Assembly (NCBI GenBank): GCA_030704615.1
Contig: CM060734.1
Location: 40,998,042-41,062,041, forward strand
From: Takakia lepidozioides
Lineage: Eukaryota > Streptophyta > Takakiopsida > Takakiales > Takakiaceae
Direction: 5' to 3'
Length of the DNA: 64,000 nt
A model generated the notes under the pieces. It worked only from the letters and a program-made list of their open reading frames with translations, was not told where the DNA came from and did no database searches. The translations under genes were made by a program, and so were the position numbers. Position 1 is the first letter of the stretch. Every line of letters starts with the position of its first letter. Below, in pieces: positions 34,240 through 47,300 of the stretch.

Positions 34240-35547
34240 TGAGCAACACTGCAAATGCTCCCTGCATGCAAACTGCTGCCCTCTATCTCCTCACCCTCTT
34301 CCTATTCCAGAAGCACCCTTTGAGAGAGACGACACCACCGCCTTGACCGGTCACCCTGCCTCACCGCCGGTAACGCGGGCGCGCCGTGCGGCCAGCGACT
34401 GCCGGCACGGTCGGTAGATACTAGCAACGCGGCGGCCTACCTCGGCTTCGTGCGCCGGGTTGACCGCGGATATCCATGTGTGGGGCAGTCTATAATTAAA
34501 GTCAACGACCTTAACCCTGGTTACATTTAGCCCACACACACTCTGGAGTCAAAATGTAATAATTCGCCGCATGGATGAAATATTTTATCTCATCCATACT
34601 TGTGCGACGAACAGTTGACTATAGATCACCTCGTCTTTTCACTTGGCGACCGACTCAGCCGGTTGAGTCCCGGCACAGACCTGGGGCAGAACTGGGGGTT
34701 GGCACAGTCGGTGGCTGTGGCCCGGGCGCTGACCCGGTGATATGTCGGCGCCGCCGCTTTCCCGCAGTTGGGGGTGGGGGGGGGGGGCCATCCACAGAAG
34801 AGTGTGGGATTGCTTTACTTTGCAAGCTGTGAAAGTGAACTGGAGTGGGTCCACATGGTGGTCCCTGAATTGGGCCCTCTGCAGACAGGGCTGTGTATTT
34901 TCTTCTGTGAAGACCTTGCATGTTGACACACTCCTGGAGAAGACAAGAGCAAGGTAGTGGAAGCTTGGGCCTCCGGGAAGGTTGTCTTTTAGTTTGTGGA
35001 TGCAGGAACCAACTTCTCTCACTGTTCAGGTTGCAGAAATCATGCTTGCAGGGACTAAGCATGAACAACAGATTTCACTAATTCGCTTTTGTGATGGAAG
35101 GGGGAAGCAACAGGTTTTTGCACCAGATTGTGCACCTGCAGTGATTCCTTGTTACTCCTTGTATGTTTTGGCAGTATAAATGGTCAAGAGGTGGATGATC
35201 CATCTGAATTAGTTGAAAAACTGGGCTTCGGTCTGTGTGTGAGATGGCTGATATAATGGTCTCCTAGCATAATGTGCACGATATAGTGGGCGCTCATTTC
35301 GGGAACACCCTGCTCCTTGAGCCATACTCTCTACACATAATCTCTGGGGAGCTTGATGAAGTCGATGAATAAACACGATTGAGGCTGGGAATGCAGCAAA
35401 CGTAGATCACCATGATTCACGTAGGATCTTCAGCTTTGCACATTCTTGTGCAAGAATTGGTCTCATGTAAATAAACATCAATGTTCTTGCATGTACCCAC
35501 TTCTCCAAGAACCTACAACTAACAAATGGAGAGTGGGAACTGTCAAA
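34240..35547. other. Intergenic, GC-rich repeat and unidentified frames
   Basis: 34677-34790 repeats the GC-rich motif of 30391-30475. Plus-strand frames at 34742-34957 and 34982-35179 have no known domain. The stretch contains the 3' UTR of the release factor gene, which ends at 35548. Confidence 0.3.
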
Positions 35548-37205
35548 CTAGGAAGAAACTTTCAGGGAGGCTAGTGCATCAATTTCTTGCTTCATAATCA
35601 GGCCATCGATGAAAACATCCAGGCCCTCCCCTTCCATGATGTGCTCAATTGAATGCTGGGTGATACCCACCCTATGGTCAGTCACCCTGCCTTGTGGATA
35701 ATTGTACGTACGGATTCGCTCTGATCGGTCCCCGCTACCAATCTTGACCATCCAGACAGACACAAGTGGCAGAAATGGGTCAGATTAAGGATAAAGCAAT
35801 TGCTCTTCACCAGGTCACTCCATGTAACCAAGACCCCTAAGACAGTGATCCCTACGTCAGTGTTCTATGTAAAACCTCACCATCTAACACATGCCGAGTA
35901 GGTCTGAAGAAACAACTCACAAGTTCTTAACAGCATAGGGGATTTGATAAACAACAGCTTGTTAGATTTAGGTAGGCAAGTAATAATCTGATACATTTAC
36001 AGACGTCGCAAAGCACCAAGGACAGAAAATCTGGGCCGAGAAAAGTGAAGACAAAGACTAAGACAAACAATGGCACAGCTCTAAAGCAGCACCCTCACCT
36101 GCTCCTGTCGCAGCTCAGAGCGCATTGTGGCTTGCCTGCACCTCTCTTTCTCATACAGCTTTGCTCGCAGTATTTTGAGAGCTTTTGCTCTGTTCTGAAG
36201 ATGAAGGTCATCCAAAACATGAGGAATTTTTTAATGGTCCCTGAACTGTTCAATACTCAGGTATCTTCAACCAAGTACAGCGAATTCCTTCCCACTTAGA
36301 CCAACATGCTGGCAAAGGGTGGGCGCACTCCCATGTGGAGCACCTGTGCCAGTTTTTCACATCATCATGGATCTGACAAGCTTGTCATCTGCACGGGATC
36401 TGGGCAGCTCTCATGACTGAGCTCTCACCCCCCATATAAACCTCAGTCAAAACCTACAAGAAAACGACACTTAATCAGGAAAGGAGGATGTACCTGATGT
36501 TGGGACCGCTCATCTTGAATGGCAATCACAATGCCTGTCGGAAGGTGGGTAATACGCACCGCACTGCTGGTGGTGTTAGCATGCTGGCCCCCAGCCCCAC
36601 CAGCGCGGTATGTGTCCACTCTCATGTCCTCATTTCTGAGTTGAACATCGACCTGCATAAATTCTGCTGTTATCTTCCCTGTATTTAACTCTCTCTCTCT
36701 CTCTCTCTCTACCCACTCTCAGCACTAGACTGAAATTTAAACTCAGGGCGGGAAACCTACCTTTGAACAACAAACAGAAGCAGAGAGGAAAGGGAGAGTG
36801 CAATTGCCCATTGTGTGGGCAACCTGAAGACAATATTCATTTCCTGATTCATTGTCTGGGGTTCTCTCACCAGAGAGATGCTCTCTTCGAATCCATCAAT
36901 GGACTTGTGCCTGTACATCTGTTTACCAACTTTGAAAGTCTCGAGGCTGAGCCAAAAGCCCAGGCCCTTTTGGGGCCTAGTTATTGGGCAAACCACACAC
37001 AGCAGGTTGATGCTTGTGTAAAGGGATGTGTAGATATCTAGACATTTAGGGATATCTGGAAAATCCGGATCAATTGTTTATTCCAAGGTAAGTCTTACTG
37101 CCGGCATCAGCCCCTGACAAAGGTAGGTTCCGTCCTTTGTGTTCCGCTCAAACTGGGCACGGGGTCAATGGCCACAAGGCTACGGCAAACAACGTCCTGT
37201 GAGTG

Positions 37206-37241
<36 letters not shown>

Positions 37242-40200
37242 AACAGGACCGCCCTGTCAAACAGGCTAAGTCCTGGCAGAAGAGAGTAGAAGAGATCCTC
37301 AAGGACCTGGACCTGGATCCGCAAGTCTCGACCCTGCTGGATAAATCTGACTTAGAGGCTGTAGTGTCCTCAGCCATGTCTGTTGCCATGAGATTGTCTG
37401 ATGAAAATGAAGTTAGGCAGAAAACTTCCCTGAACTTGTTTCCAGTCTGTGACATGGGGGAGGACATCTTGGATGACCTCAAGGGTCTACCCACTCTCGG
37501 CACTAGACTGAAATTTAAACTCAGGGCAGGAAGCCTACCTTTGAACAGCAAACAGAAGCAGAGAGGAAAGGGAGAGTGCAATTGCCCGTTGTGTGGGCAA
37601 TCTGAAGACAGTATTCATTTTCTGATACACTGTCCGGGGTTCTCTCACCAAAGAGACGCTCTCTTCAAATCTATTAAGGGAATTGTGCCTGTACCCCTGT
37701 TTACCAACTTTGAAAGTCTCGAGGCTGAGCCAAAAGCCCAGGCCCTCCTGAGGCCTAGTTTTTGGGCAAATCACACACAGCAGATTGATGCTTGTGTGAA
37801 GGGATTTCTAGAGGATATCTGGAAAACCTGGATTAATTCTTTATATGGAGGTAAGTCTTACTACCAACGTCAGCCCCTGACAGAGGTAGGTTCTGTCCCT
37901 TTTGTTCCCCGCTCAAACTGGGCGCGGGGTCAATGGCCCACAAGGCTACGGCAAACAACGTCTTATGAGTACAATCTCTCTCTGTGAGCTTATCAAGCAT
38001 GGTGGCGACCCCATCATAGAGGCCTTTGTACTTCTCTTTATCTTATCTGGAGGACTGAAATGATCCCCTTTCGCTGGCGACAGGGGGTTATTGTCAATCT
38101 ACACAAGAAAGGTCACAGAGAAGAGCCAGGGAACTATTGAGGCATCACGCTTCTCAATGCAGTTGAGAAGATATCTTGCAGAGTTATAAGTATTCGTCTC
38201 GAGGTTGATCTGGAGTCTAGGGTTGTTTCCATGAAGGCAAAGATGGCTTCCAGCGAGACAGGAGCTGCGTGTATCATATCTTCATTCTAAGCCAGATTAT
38301 GCAGGGAAGGAAAAAAGAAGGGAAACCCACTTTTGCCTTTTTCTTGGACATCAAAAGGGCTTATCGCAGTGTGGAGACATGGTCTATGGCTCGATATCAT
38401 TTCACTAGTGGTTGTGGATTCAAACCCACATAAGTGTGTTGGATGTAAGGGAGTGCATACCAGACCCATTCTCGTAAAGCCCTCCCTTTACATTGTAGTT
38501 TTATCCATGGACTTTAAATACCAAAAGGATCATAAAGGTGTTCACATTCCCATCAGAAGGCAGTAGTCCTTGGGGGTCAAGTGACACCATAAGTTGCGCT
38601 TGCTTCGGCAAGATCCACATTTTTTTATTATATTATATTTTTGTTTCTCTCTCTCTCTCTCTCCTCTCTCTGGAGTTTCTTGTTGTTATACTTATTCAAT
38701 GGGCAAGCTTTTTGTGCAGACCTCATCAGCTTGAGGAAGGACGGCTACAGAGGCTGCACTTGTGTGAACACGCCCACTCTTCTCTGTCACTGGAACCCGC
38801 TGTGCACCAGGATGTAGCTATGTCAGTTCCAGAAACCACTGAGAAACAGATTGCCAAAGTAGCCACTCAGAACATAACCTGTGTAAGAGATCCAATAATC
38901 AAGGAGTTGATTTTTCTCTCCCACCAGATTGCACCCACACCCAAACTTTACTTGAGACGTCCAATAAGGGACTACACCTGGACACGGTGCACACCGCTCT
39001 CAAACTTGAGCTTGCCATAAACACCCTCTCCAGTAATTGAAGCACTTGCTTCCTGCATCACCTCACATAAACCCCTTTGAGTTGCACACCAACATACTGC
39101 TACTTGCTCGATGCTCTCCAGTCTCCAGACAGCATTGAAAGGCATGAAAAAGGAAAAGATCAGAAGCCTAATTCATTCTGCATGTTCAAAGAGTAGAAAG
39201 GTGGGGAGACATACCTTGTACCCACGCATATCTGTCTCTGTAATGGCCATCATGTCAAATCTCCAAAAATTCCTTTGTGCGAAACGTTCATACCTGCGCT
39301 GACCCGGACACCCACTTGGATGTCACTATCTGTGGTTTCCAAATCAGAACCACCATTCCGCAACCAGTAATACCCTTGCGAGAGCCATAATTTGGTACCC
39401 AGCAAATTCCAATGGTACCATTCCATTGCTATTGGCATGAAGGACTATTATTCCTTTCTAAGGAGGGGTAGAGAGGCTAGGCGAGCATACATTCTAAAAA
39501 TGTCCATCGCAAACAATGATGCCTCTTCCCCACCTGTGCCTGGTACATGAAACAAGAGGATATGTGAGAATTACAAGTCCAGAGCTCTAGCTGATAGAGC
39601 AAAGACCACAAAACCTCATGCATCCAAGCTACACTAACCAGGGCCTTAAGGCTTTTGCAGGCCTACAAAATAGAGGCGTACTTCTCTTTTCTTTGACAAT
39701 ATTTTAAAACCTCTATATTTTTGGTAGTAACTACTTGCAGCCCAGAACAATGTGCAACAGAACAAGCGGAAAAGGAAACCGTACCAGCCCTGACCTCCAG
39801 GATGCAGCCCCGGTTATCAGCTTCGTCTTTAGGAAGCATTAGAGACAGCATGCGGTGCTGCCACTGAACCTCTTCCTTTGTGGTTGATTGCAATTCGTCA
39901 GCTGCCATGTGTCGCATTTCATCATCCTCTAGTGATTCATCCAACAGAATCTTCAACCCCTCTTTTTCCTGGGCAAGATCAATAGGTCATCTTAGAACCC
40001 TTGGATCACTTGACACCTAAACGGTGCTCTGATGTGTGCTTGACTTTGTTGCTTCTGAGTCTAGATAAATCACCTGCTTTATACAATGGACACCAATTCA
40101 TTGAATTGTTCTGCTGTGCAACAGCTTGACTGGAAGCATGAATGGACACGGTACCTTTCGTTTGGCCCTCAAGACAGAAATGCATTGCATGAAGTCCTCC

Positions 40201-40784
40201 AGCTTGCTCAACTCTTTACTGATGTTCACTATGTCATCCGGGATTGCTGCAGGCTGTCTTCACCCAACCCCAAAGCCACTTACTTCACTTCCCCTTGCAT
40301 ATCCTTTATGCACTTGTTCCAGTTTGGTCTCCCCCGGCACAGAAAATGAGGAAGAGTACCTGGGAGAGAGCCTGGTTGAGGTGAGCATGGCGTCCTTCAA
40401 TGGCCACCATTCTTCTCTCCATGATAACTAATAAGTCTTGTGATATCGGCACCTGTACTTCTGCACACGTCAAGGTGTCATTTATACTCCGATTACCAAC
40501 AATCATCCTCGACAACGAAGTGTGCGAAAAAATTGAACTGGGTTTTCGACTTTACCACCAGCTGAGGAGAACTGCTTCGTATCACAGAGTCCCAATGCTC
40601 GACCAGGAAAGAGGCCATGTGTACAGATCCCATCAAATGCTCCTTGAATTTTCCCACCGAAACGTTGCAAGGATGGGGCTTGAGATTGCACAGGATATAT
40701 TGAGATGAACCTAAGAGCCCTCGGAGACGTGGAGGAGGAAATGGCCCGCCAAAGAGACAACACGGAGTTCCTGCGGCACCTCAT
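35548..40784 (-). CDS. Mitochondrial-type peptide chain release factor 1
   Basis: Eleven exons, 5' to 3' on the minus strand: 40784-40556, 40460-40360, 40253-40155, 39968-39785, 39539-39491, 39293-39215, 39052-38978, 38799-38722, 36652-36494, 36194-36099, 35742-35548. All phases agree (447 aa). Residues 1-76 ([18 protein letters not shown]...) are Arg/Ser-rich without early acids, like a mitochondrial presequence. Landmarks: [27 protein letters not shown], the PxT stop-codon tripeptide PVT at 275-277 in [13 protein letters not shown] at 319-321 in [11 protein letters not shown], and [21 protein letters not shown] and GGQ define a class I RF1 that reads UAA and UAG and hydrolyses peptidyl-tRNA. 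The [17 protein letters not shown] junction favours the mitochondrial over the plastid paralogue from memory. Intron 8 (36653-38721) holds LINE debris. Confidence 0.92.
36687..37985 (+). mobile_element. Tandem pair of LINE zinc-finger fragments in intron 8
   Basis: Two plus-strand copies (36710-37190 and 37490-37985) share LKF(K)LRAG, NCPLCGQ.ED.IHFLIHC (a C-x2-C...H...C finger), [40 protein letters not shown] and ARGQWP. Each sits next to CT dinucleotide runs (36689-36710, 37210-37238). Copy 2 carries an additional 5' piece ([27 protein letters not shown]). They lie inside an intron of the release factor gene in antisense orientation. A related third copy is at 9496-9881 (minus). Confidence 0.75.
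37990..38500 (+). mobile_element. Degenerate reverse transcriptase fragment
   Basis: In the plus strand, with stops and shifts, [18 protein letters not shown], then [16 protein letters not shown], and later [12 protein letters not shown] can be read. They match LINE reverse transcriptase blocks (G.I..L.KKG, YRGITLLN, motif A with the second catalytic-region residue lost: AYRSV for AYDSV). The polymerase lies downstream of the zinc finger instead of upstream, so the pieces are rearranged or come from two insertions. Confidence 0.65.
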
Positions 40785-41425
40785 CAAGGCAGAACTTGGT
40801 AACAACCATACCCAGTTCCCAGGCACCGATTGCACCTGCCAGATCCCTCTCTCTCTTCCTCTCTCTCACTTGAGAGGCCGTCGGAGAGCGGAGCAAGTGG
40901 AAGGAGCAGTCATGGTCAGTAATCGTAGATATAGGTTATTTGAGAGTAACAGAGCCATCAGTTACGGTGGACTCACATGTTCACAAGCTCATGATTTATG
41001 GGTTCATGGCCTAACCATCAACTCCGCAGGCGGCAGATGATGATCAAAAGGTTATTAGTTCGTAGAAAAGTTGCCTAGAAAACAATGCACATATATTGCT
41101 CATACACATTGCACATGCAAAAATACACTATACTTGTATTTTTGCACATTGTACATTGAGTATAAAGCAGATGCCATAAATGCTCTTGAATTCCCTTGCC
41201 CTAACTCCACACATACGCCTACTGTGCCTTTGGAGGCTCGCATAAGAGCAATATTGGTATCAATACTAATCTTGTCCATCGCAATACCAGATGAGTATGG
41301 TATATACCATGGAGCAAGGTATGTATTGCCCCTAGTATGGTATTGGCCACCCTATCTACCAGCCGGGTATGGTATTACCTACCCGGGTTGATATCAGTAT
41401 TGATACCGGGGATGGACCTATATAC
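40785..41425. other. Intergenic, nothing recognised
   Basis: Upstream region of the minus-strand release factor gene. No clear TATA box seen. Local tandem words (TACACATTGCACATGC-like at 41100-41160; GTATGGTAT at 41295-41375) are present. Confidence 0.3.
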
Positions 41426-41991
41426 CAGTGTTGGTGGGTTCTCATTTTTTTCCAAGGTCATGAGGTTCAGGTTATACAAGTTGACTCATGCAGTAATAAC
41501 CTCTGGTTCCAGGTGAAATATGCACATTGAATGAAGGTTATTTGAACAATATGTGCGGTCAGGTTATTTGCCGATTCATGAACAAATCATAACCAGCGTA
41601 TTTCAAGTCGGGTCTTTGTTTTAACCGAAATATAACCTACCTTCCATAGGATATAATCAAAGTACCCTAGGCAGGCTGCAGAACCTATCGTTCAGGTTCA
41701 ATATGCCATTTCCACTTCAATGTACATAGTGAAAATAGGACACCAAAAGAAAACTACTATTTGCCACGAAACCATAGCTACTATAACCGTTTCCGTCCAC
41801 TTAAATATCCGGGTCGGGTCTATGTCTTCAGATGTTATTCAGTGTTTCACGGGGTATTTGAGTTGTCTAGTACCGGTGGTGTTCGGTGTCCACGATTCTC
41901 TTTTATGCTCATAACCTCCGGCTATAGTTACCCTTACCCAGCAAATAACCTGTAATTAACCGGGTGGGTCCCTGATAACCGACCAACACTG
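41426..41991. mobile_element. hAT-like MITE
   Basis: Ends CAGTGTTGGTGGGTTCTC and, inverted, CAGTGTTGGTCGGTTATC: 16 of 18 positions match and the CAGTG terminus is that of hAT elements. Flanking 8-bp sequences CTATATAC and CCATATGC agree at 6 of 8 positions, consistent with an old 8-bp target duplication. The interior repeats GGTTAT(T)TG(A) words and has no transposase. Confidence 0.7.
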
Positions 41992-44341
41992 CCATATGCC
42001 GGTCCAACACTCGTGTAAACAAGGTGGCAGCTTGTCAAAATTGTTGCTTCAATGTACTGAGCCTCTCGCAGTTTGCGGCTTGTTAACATAGAGAGTGCAA
42101 ATCAGACTTGGTTAATCTTTGTAGGGAGAGAGATTTTCCCCATCTCACCAACCGGGGATTCTCCATCTCTCTTCCCAGACCATGAATCTTGCTGAAGCAT
42201 CAGTTTTTGAGTGGATTAAAAACCAGTAAAAAAAATCATCATCATGCTAGGCTCCCATGGGAAGGAAACCAGGATTTGAGCCCAGAATCACTTGGGTAAC
42301 ACGGTGGGAGGCATCCTTATTTTCATTTTTGGCAGGCACACGAGAAAAAAAGCTTTTTCTTGTTTGCTGGATGTTTGCTCAGCTCGAGTGCTCAAGGAAT
42401 CTCAAGTGTAGTGTGAGTTTGCAGGGGGATTCATGAGCCCATTTGGGTCTACTTCAGTGGGTTGCGTGATTCTGTGAGCTTTGGTCGTGGACAAAGTCTT
42501 CATCCCTTTGTGCGTTTACATCCTCTTGCGTGTGTGCTGTGGGCTTTTCTGCCTTTGAATGCGTGATCAATGGATTTCGTGGGCCGGTGGAGTTGGATTG
42601 TTTCGGGCTCTCATGGATGTGAGAGCAATGGTTGATTGAAAGCTTTGACCTGCTCTGTCCTCCTGTTTTCGGCTTCATTACAAAGGGTCCGTGAAGGACT
42701 TTGAAAGAAGAGAGCAAACCAATTTTCAGGACTACGTAAGATCATGTCCAAATACTGCACCATTCGCAGCAGCTCATTCAGCTGCGTGTCTCTCTCTCGG
42801 GAGCATGGCCAGAAAGGTAATTCACAATCCCACTATAGTTCTCCCCATCAAATGTTCATCGAAGAAGCTGTTTTTCTCGAATGTCCCTTACCATGTTTTG
42901 CACATAAATGCATATGGAAAATCGCCTACGCAGTGAGAATACCTGGCCAAAACAGCTGAATTGTGACGGAGGTTCGACAGCAATCAGTTGATTCACTCAA
43001 TTCCCGACTCGGCTGTGTAAGCCTTCATGTAAGTGATATAGCCAAAGTATCGCTTAAAAACTGTCCGAGTATATTTTGGCCCTTTTACTGTATGAAGGAA
43101 ATGGCACTTCCGAGAGTTGGGCACCAAAATCTGGATCGGAGAGAGCGCAAGAAATTGTTCGAATTTTGTTATCTAGACTGCAACTCTGGAGCTCGCCTAC
43201 GCTGAAAGTCATGGATGCAGTGCAATTCCCAGAGGCACGAGGTTTGCTGCACAGTTGCCCACATGCATTTGACTCTGGTTGCAGAATGGGAGGACAAGGG
43301 GACCCTGCGTTTGATATTTACTCGTGGTTACTGGAACCGCCCAAGTGTGGCCCTGTTACAAAAAGCTAGTCTCAACACATGAGGATTTGGAACAGTGAGC
43401 TGGGGTCGAGTTGGTTCTGTAAAATCCTTGCAAAAAGCCTACCACTGGAGGTCGAGTGGCACTGTGGCAGAAATGGAGGACAGAGAAAGATGAAGAAGGC
43501 TCATCTCAGATGAACGTAGTGTTGACATAGCCCCAGCGGTAAGCTAAACTTTTCGGTATGGTCAAGAGGGAATATGAGACGCAACCGAACTGCCTTCGCA
43601 CAGAGTACGACAATCCGGTTAAGTAGAATTAATGTACTCACAAGCATGGACATGATAGTAGAAAGCTGGAGGTAATTCGGAGCACTGCTCCTAGCCCCCA
43701 ATGTGACACATGTGCCTGTGATTCCACTGACAGTCACCCTATGGAATGGCTGGGGCAGATGTGATGCTAGACGGAGGGAGACAGGCTAGCAGTTGACTCA
43801 TTATGGTAAGTGTATGTGATCAGAATGGTGCAGTGGAGGAGAGCAGCGCACAAGGACACACTGAGGGACTCTGAGATTTACTACTCCCCCCTCCACACAG
43901 GTAAGTGTTTGTCATTTTGGAGTCCTGTTTATTTAGTGAACACCAATTCTGCTTAGTCTCCATATATTTTGGGGGGCCTACCAGCAAAAGATTGCGAAGG
44001 AGTTGTGGGCTCTATTGGTACATATCATGAACAAGTTTAGTGTTGGCTGTCTGATATTTTACCGATCCAATAGCGCGATCAAACCTTTACTGAGGAACTG
44101 AAGCATGGGGAGTCCCTTTCCCGACTGTCCACATTGAGAAAACCTCAGACCGAAATCAAGGCCTTTGCCTACATGCTGTTTTGGAGCTCCTTAGACCATA
44201 GAAATGCCCATAGATTTCTCAATCAAGAGGGGTAGTTCTGGGGCCCTGGAGATAGAGGAGGGAGATAGATGTTCTGTATTGGTTGCCTGTTTGCTGTCAC
44301 CATGGGCTTGATGTTAGGATCTGGCAGGTGAAACGACAACA
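41992..44341. other. Intergenic, nothing recognised
   Basis: Unidentified frames at 42963-43205 and 43076-43369 (plus) show no known domain. A tRNA B-box-like patch (minus-strand GGGCTCAAATCC) lies near 42270. The promoter and any non-coding 5' exon of the symporter gene must be here. Confidence 0.3.
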
Positions 44342-47300
44342 ATGTGGCAGCAGTTCAAGAACAAATGGCTACAAATGAAGATGCTGTTATGGTGGACGCT
44401 CCTGGGAGTAGGGGTGGGGATTTGTCTGGGTGGTTCTCTCTACAGTGTGCATGCTTCCCCCCTTACTATTGAACTCATTGGTGAGTGTGGAGGGCCTAGC
44501 TGATACTCACAAACTTAAGCATGGAAGAGCTTAAGTCCATAGATAGCAAAACAAGGTAAGTCTAAATCTCAAGGACTTTGCAGCCTCAAGTAGTATTGAT
44601 CTCTTGATCTGTTAATGTGAGAGGTGGCTCTGGGGCTTATTCAGATTGGTTATGACACTTGAAGGTTTCTATGGATCTTCTGCTACAGTTGTCAAATAGC
44701 TAATGCTTGCACCAGTGTATGTTTGACCAAAATGCCCAATTGGAAAAAGAAAACAGACCTGGCCTGCAAGGACTCAAAGAATCAAGAACCACTCTGCAGT
44801 GTGATGGGAGGATTTTCTCAGCAGAGCGTCTATAAAATTGGAACAAATGTAGTTACAGTGATGTGTAAGATTGTTTTACTGGAGTCGGTTGTTTTGAGCG
44901 CCCAGGGTACCCAGGAGAGCTGTTGATTCGAGCACTGCAGGAGCTGGTGTTGCCGCTCATTGTGTTTGCACTGATGACTGGTGTCTTCAACCTGCGCAAT
45001 TCCTCAAGCGGGTATCTGTTTCTTGGCTCTCTCTGCACAATCCCTTTCTGTGCATGGCTGCAACAAAGATTGATCAGAGTATTTATTAGACTCTGTAGTG
45101 TTACCCCTAGCGGCTAGGAGAACGTTTTTTCTTTCTTGCTCAAAATTTCACATCAGGGATACTATGTGGTGCCTAACCAGAACATATGCAAAGATAAAAG
45201 AATCAACTGATGGCTGCTCCTACTGATATAGGAGCAATTTGCCTGATGTTCGAAGCTGGGTAGCTTCCCATTGTTTTATGAAAAGAAAAGAAATGAAATG
45301 GTACTTTAAAATGTCTGCGGGAAGCTCAAAAGAAAGAAACGAAATGAAATGGTACTTTATAACGTCCATATATTTTTTATAACGTCCAGGGGATGGAAAG
45401 AAACTTTCTAACATCCATGGGAAGCATCAAGGGTGCACGGGATAAAGTAGAACAAGAAACTCCTTCAAAACATACCGAATTACGCCTGAAGATGAAGGGC
45501 CTAATGCAAGTAAGCGGAGAGACACTTGGGGTCCTCAAATCTGGATCCAGCAGAAGAATATGGACTTTTTGACTGAATTCACAGAAAGTTGGTTTGGGCT
45601 TTGTAACAAGCAGACCCGATCCCCCAGGGTCACTGTGAGATTCAATGTCCCAGTACAGGCATCTCAAATGGGGAGACAGATGCCTGTACATATCAATTGG
45701 CAACTTGCCTTGCAAAGTCAGCAAACTAGATTGAAGAAGGTTTGGAGCTTTAAAAAGGTGTAGAGTTCAAATTTGTCCTGTTTGCACAGAACCGGGCGTG
45801 TACTACGGTGGTCTCTGCTTTACTATTTACTGTCAATGCTACTGGCAGTGGCCCTTGGTATAGGGTTGGTGTACGCAATACGGCCTGGGAGAAGTGCACC
45901 TTTCAGTGGTGGTGAAATCAGCAAATGCTCACAGCAGAGCTCAAACACCACAAGCCAGTAAGTACTTTTTGGGCCTCAGAAGGTGGTCGCTTGCTGGGAC
46001 CCTGTCTCTTGTGCTCTCACTGTCTCCCAGAATATGGGAGTGTAGTTTCTCCCAGTCTGTGGGAGGGACAGAGGGAGAAAGAAAGAAAGAAGGAAATTTT
46101 GTAACGTCCATGGGGGGGCCCGAGGGCCGAAGTAGCAAACAATAATTTAAAGCCTTGTCTAATTTTGCCCCAAGACGAAGTGCCTCCTGCAGTTAGGCTA
46201 CCAAGCACTCATTAGACTGTCCGTCATAGCCTGGTGGCCATAGATTTATTTAAAGGATTTGCTTAAAGCAGTCTTGGCCATAGATCCTGCAACCCAAGCT
46301 GTCAAAAGAGGCATACACAGAAAGAGAGGAGAGACCATTATTGACTATATTCGAGGATATGGTTGGCGACTAAGAAATTTCAGCCCTCTGACGAACATTG
46401 ACATTTGTTGTTTTACTATTATATACAGCTTCCATTGTCATCATACCAGATCTCCTGACAATTTTTAGTGGAAGTGGCAAGTGGCATGATGTACGGCAAC
46501 TGATTGGGAAGAGATTTTGTGTGTCAGAGGGTCGGCAAATGCTGACAAATCCACAGTGGAGTCATTGCTGAATATTGGGCGAGAAGTTATTCCCACCAAT
46601 ATTGTTGCTGCTGCTGCCGCACCCAACTACCTGGGCGTGATCACTTTTGCAATTATCTTTGCATTCACACTGAACACCATTGGTACTTGCCAGAAATCAA
46701 CTTGCTGCTTGATAATCCATCTGGCTCCTCCTTCATTTTTATGTCCATGTGATGTATCTGAACAGTGGAAGCTGGAAAGTCGAGGGGCAGGGGATAGAAG
46801 AGAGGAAAAGAGAGAGGCTTAATTGGAATGTGCACTTGCAGGTGAACGTGCAGAGCCTCTCATTCATATGTTTGAGGTTTGCAATGACGTTATCCTTAAA
46901 ATTGTAAGTACTCTTTACTTTGGCATAAATTTGCCCATAGCTATTTGACTTTTTCCAGTGATAGTCCATCCTTATCTACTGGATACTTATGGGTTTCCTA
47001 ACTGCAGCACATTAAAACAAGTAATGCTGTTGGCAACGATAGTGAGACATAGAAGTCAAACTTTGTGTTAATTACTGTGTACTACTCGTCTTCTGAATGA
47101 TCTTAAACCACAATTTGGGTTACAAAGGAGCCTCCAAGGAAGATGAGGAACGGGGCGTGAGAGCACTCCAAGCTCTGCCAAAACCAGAATTGTTCCTGAA
47201 AATTTGGCAGTTCTGTTACAACAGATACCTTGTATCTGATCATCTGACAAATCAATCTAGGACTTTCTCTTTGAAATGCTGATATGGATGACTCATAATG

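Noticed and set aside
36653-38721. Treating the LINE frames as exons of the release factor gene
   Set aside because: They are on the opposite strand, carry retroelement motifs, and exons 8 and 9 of the release factor join in phase without them.
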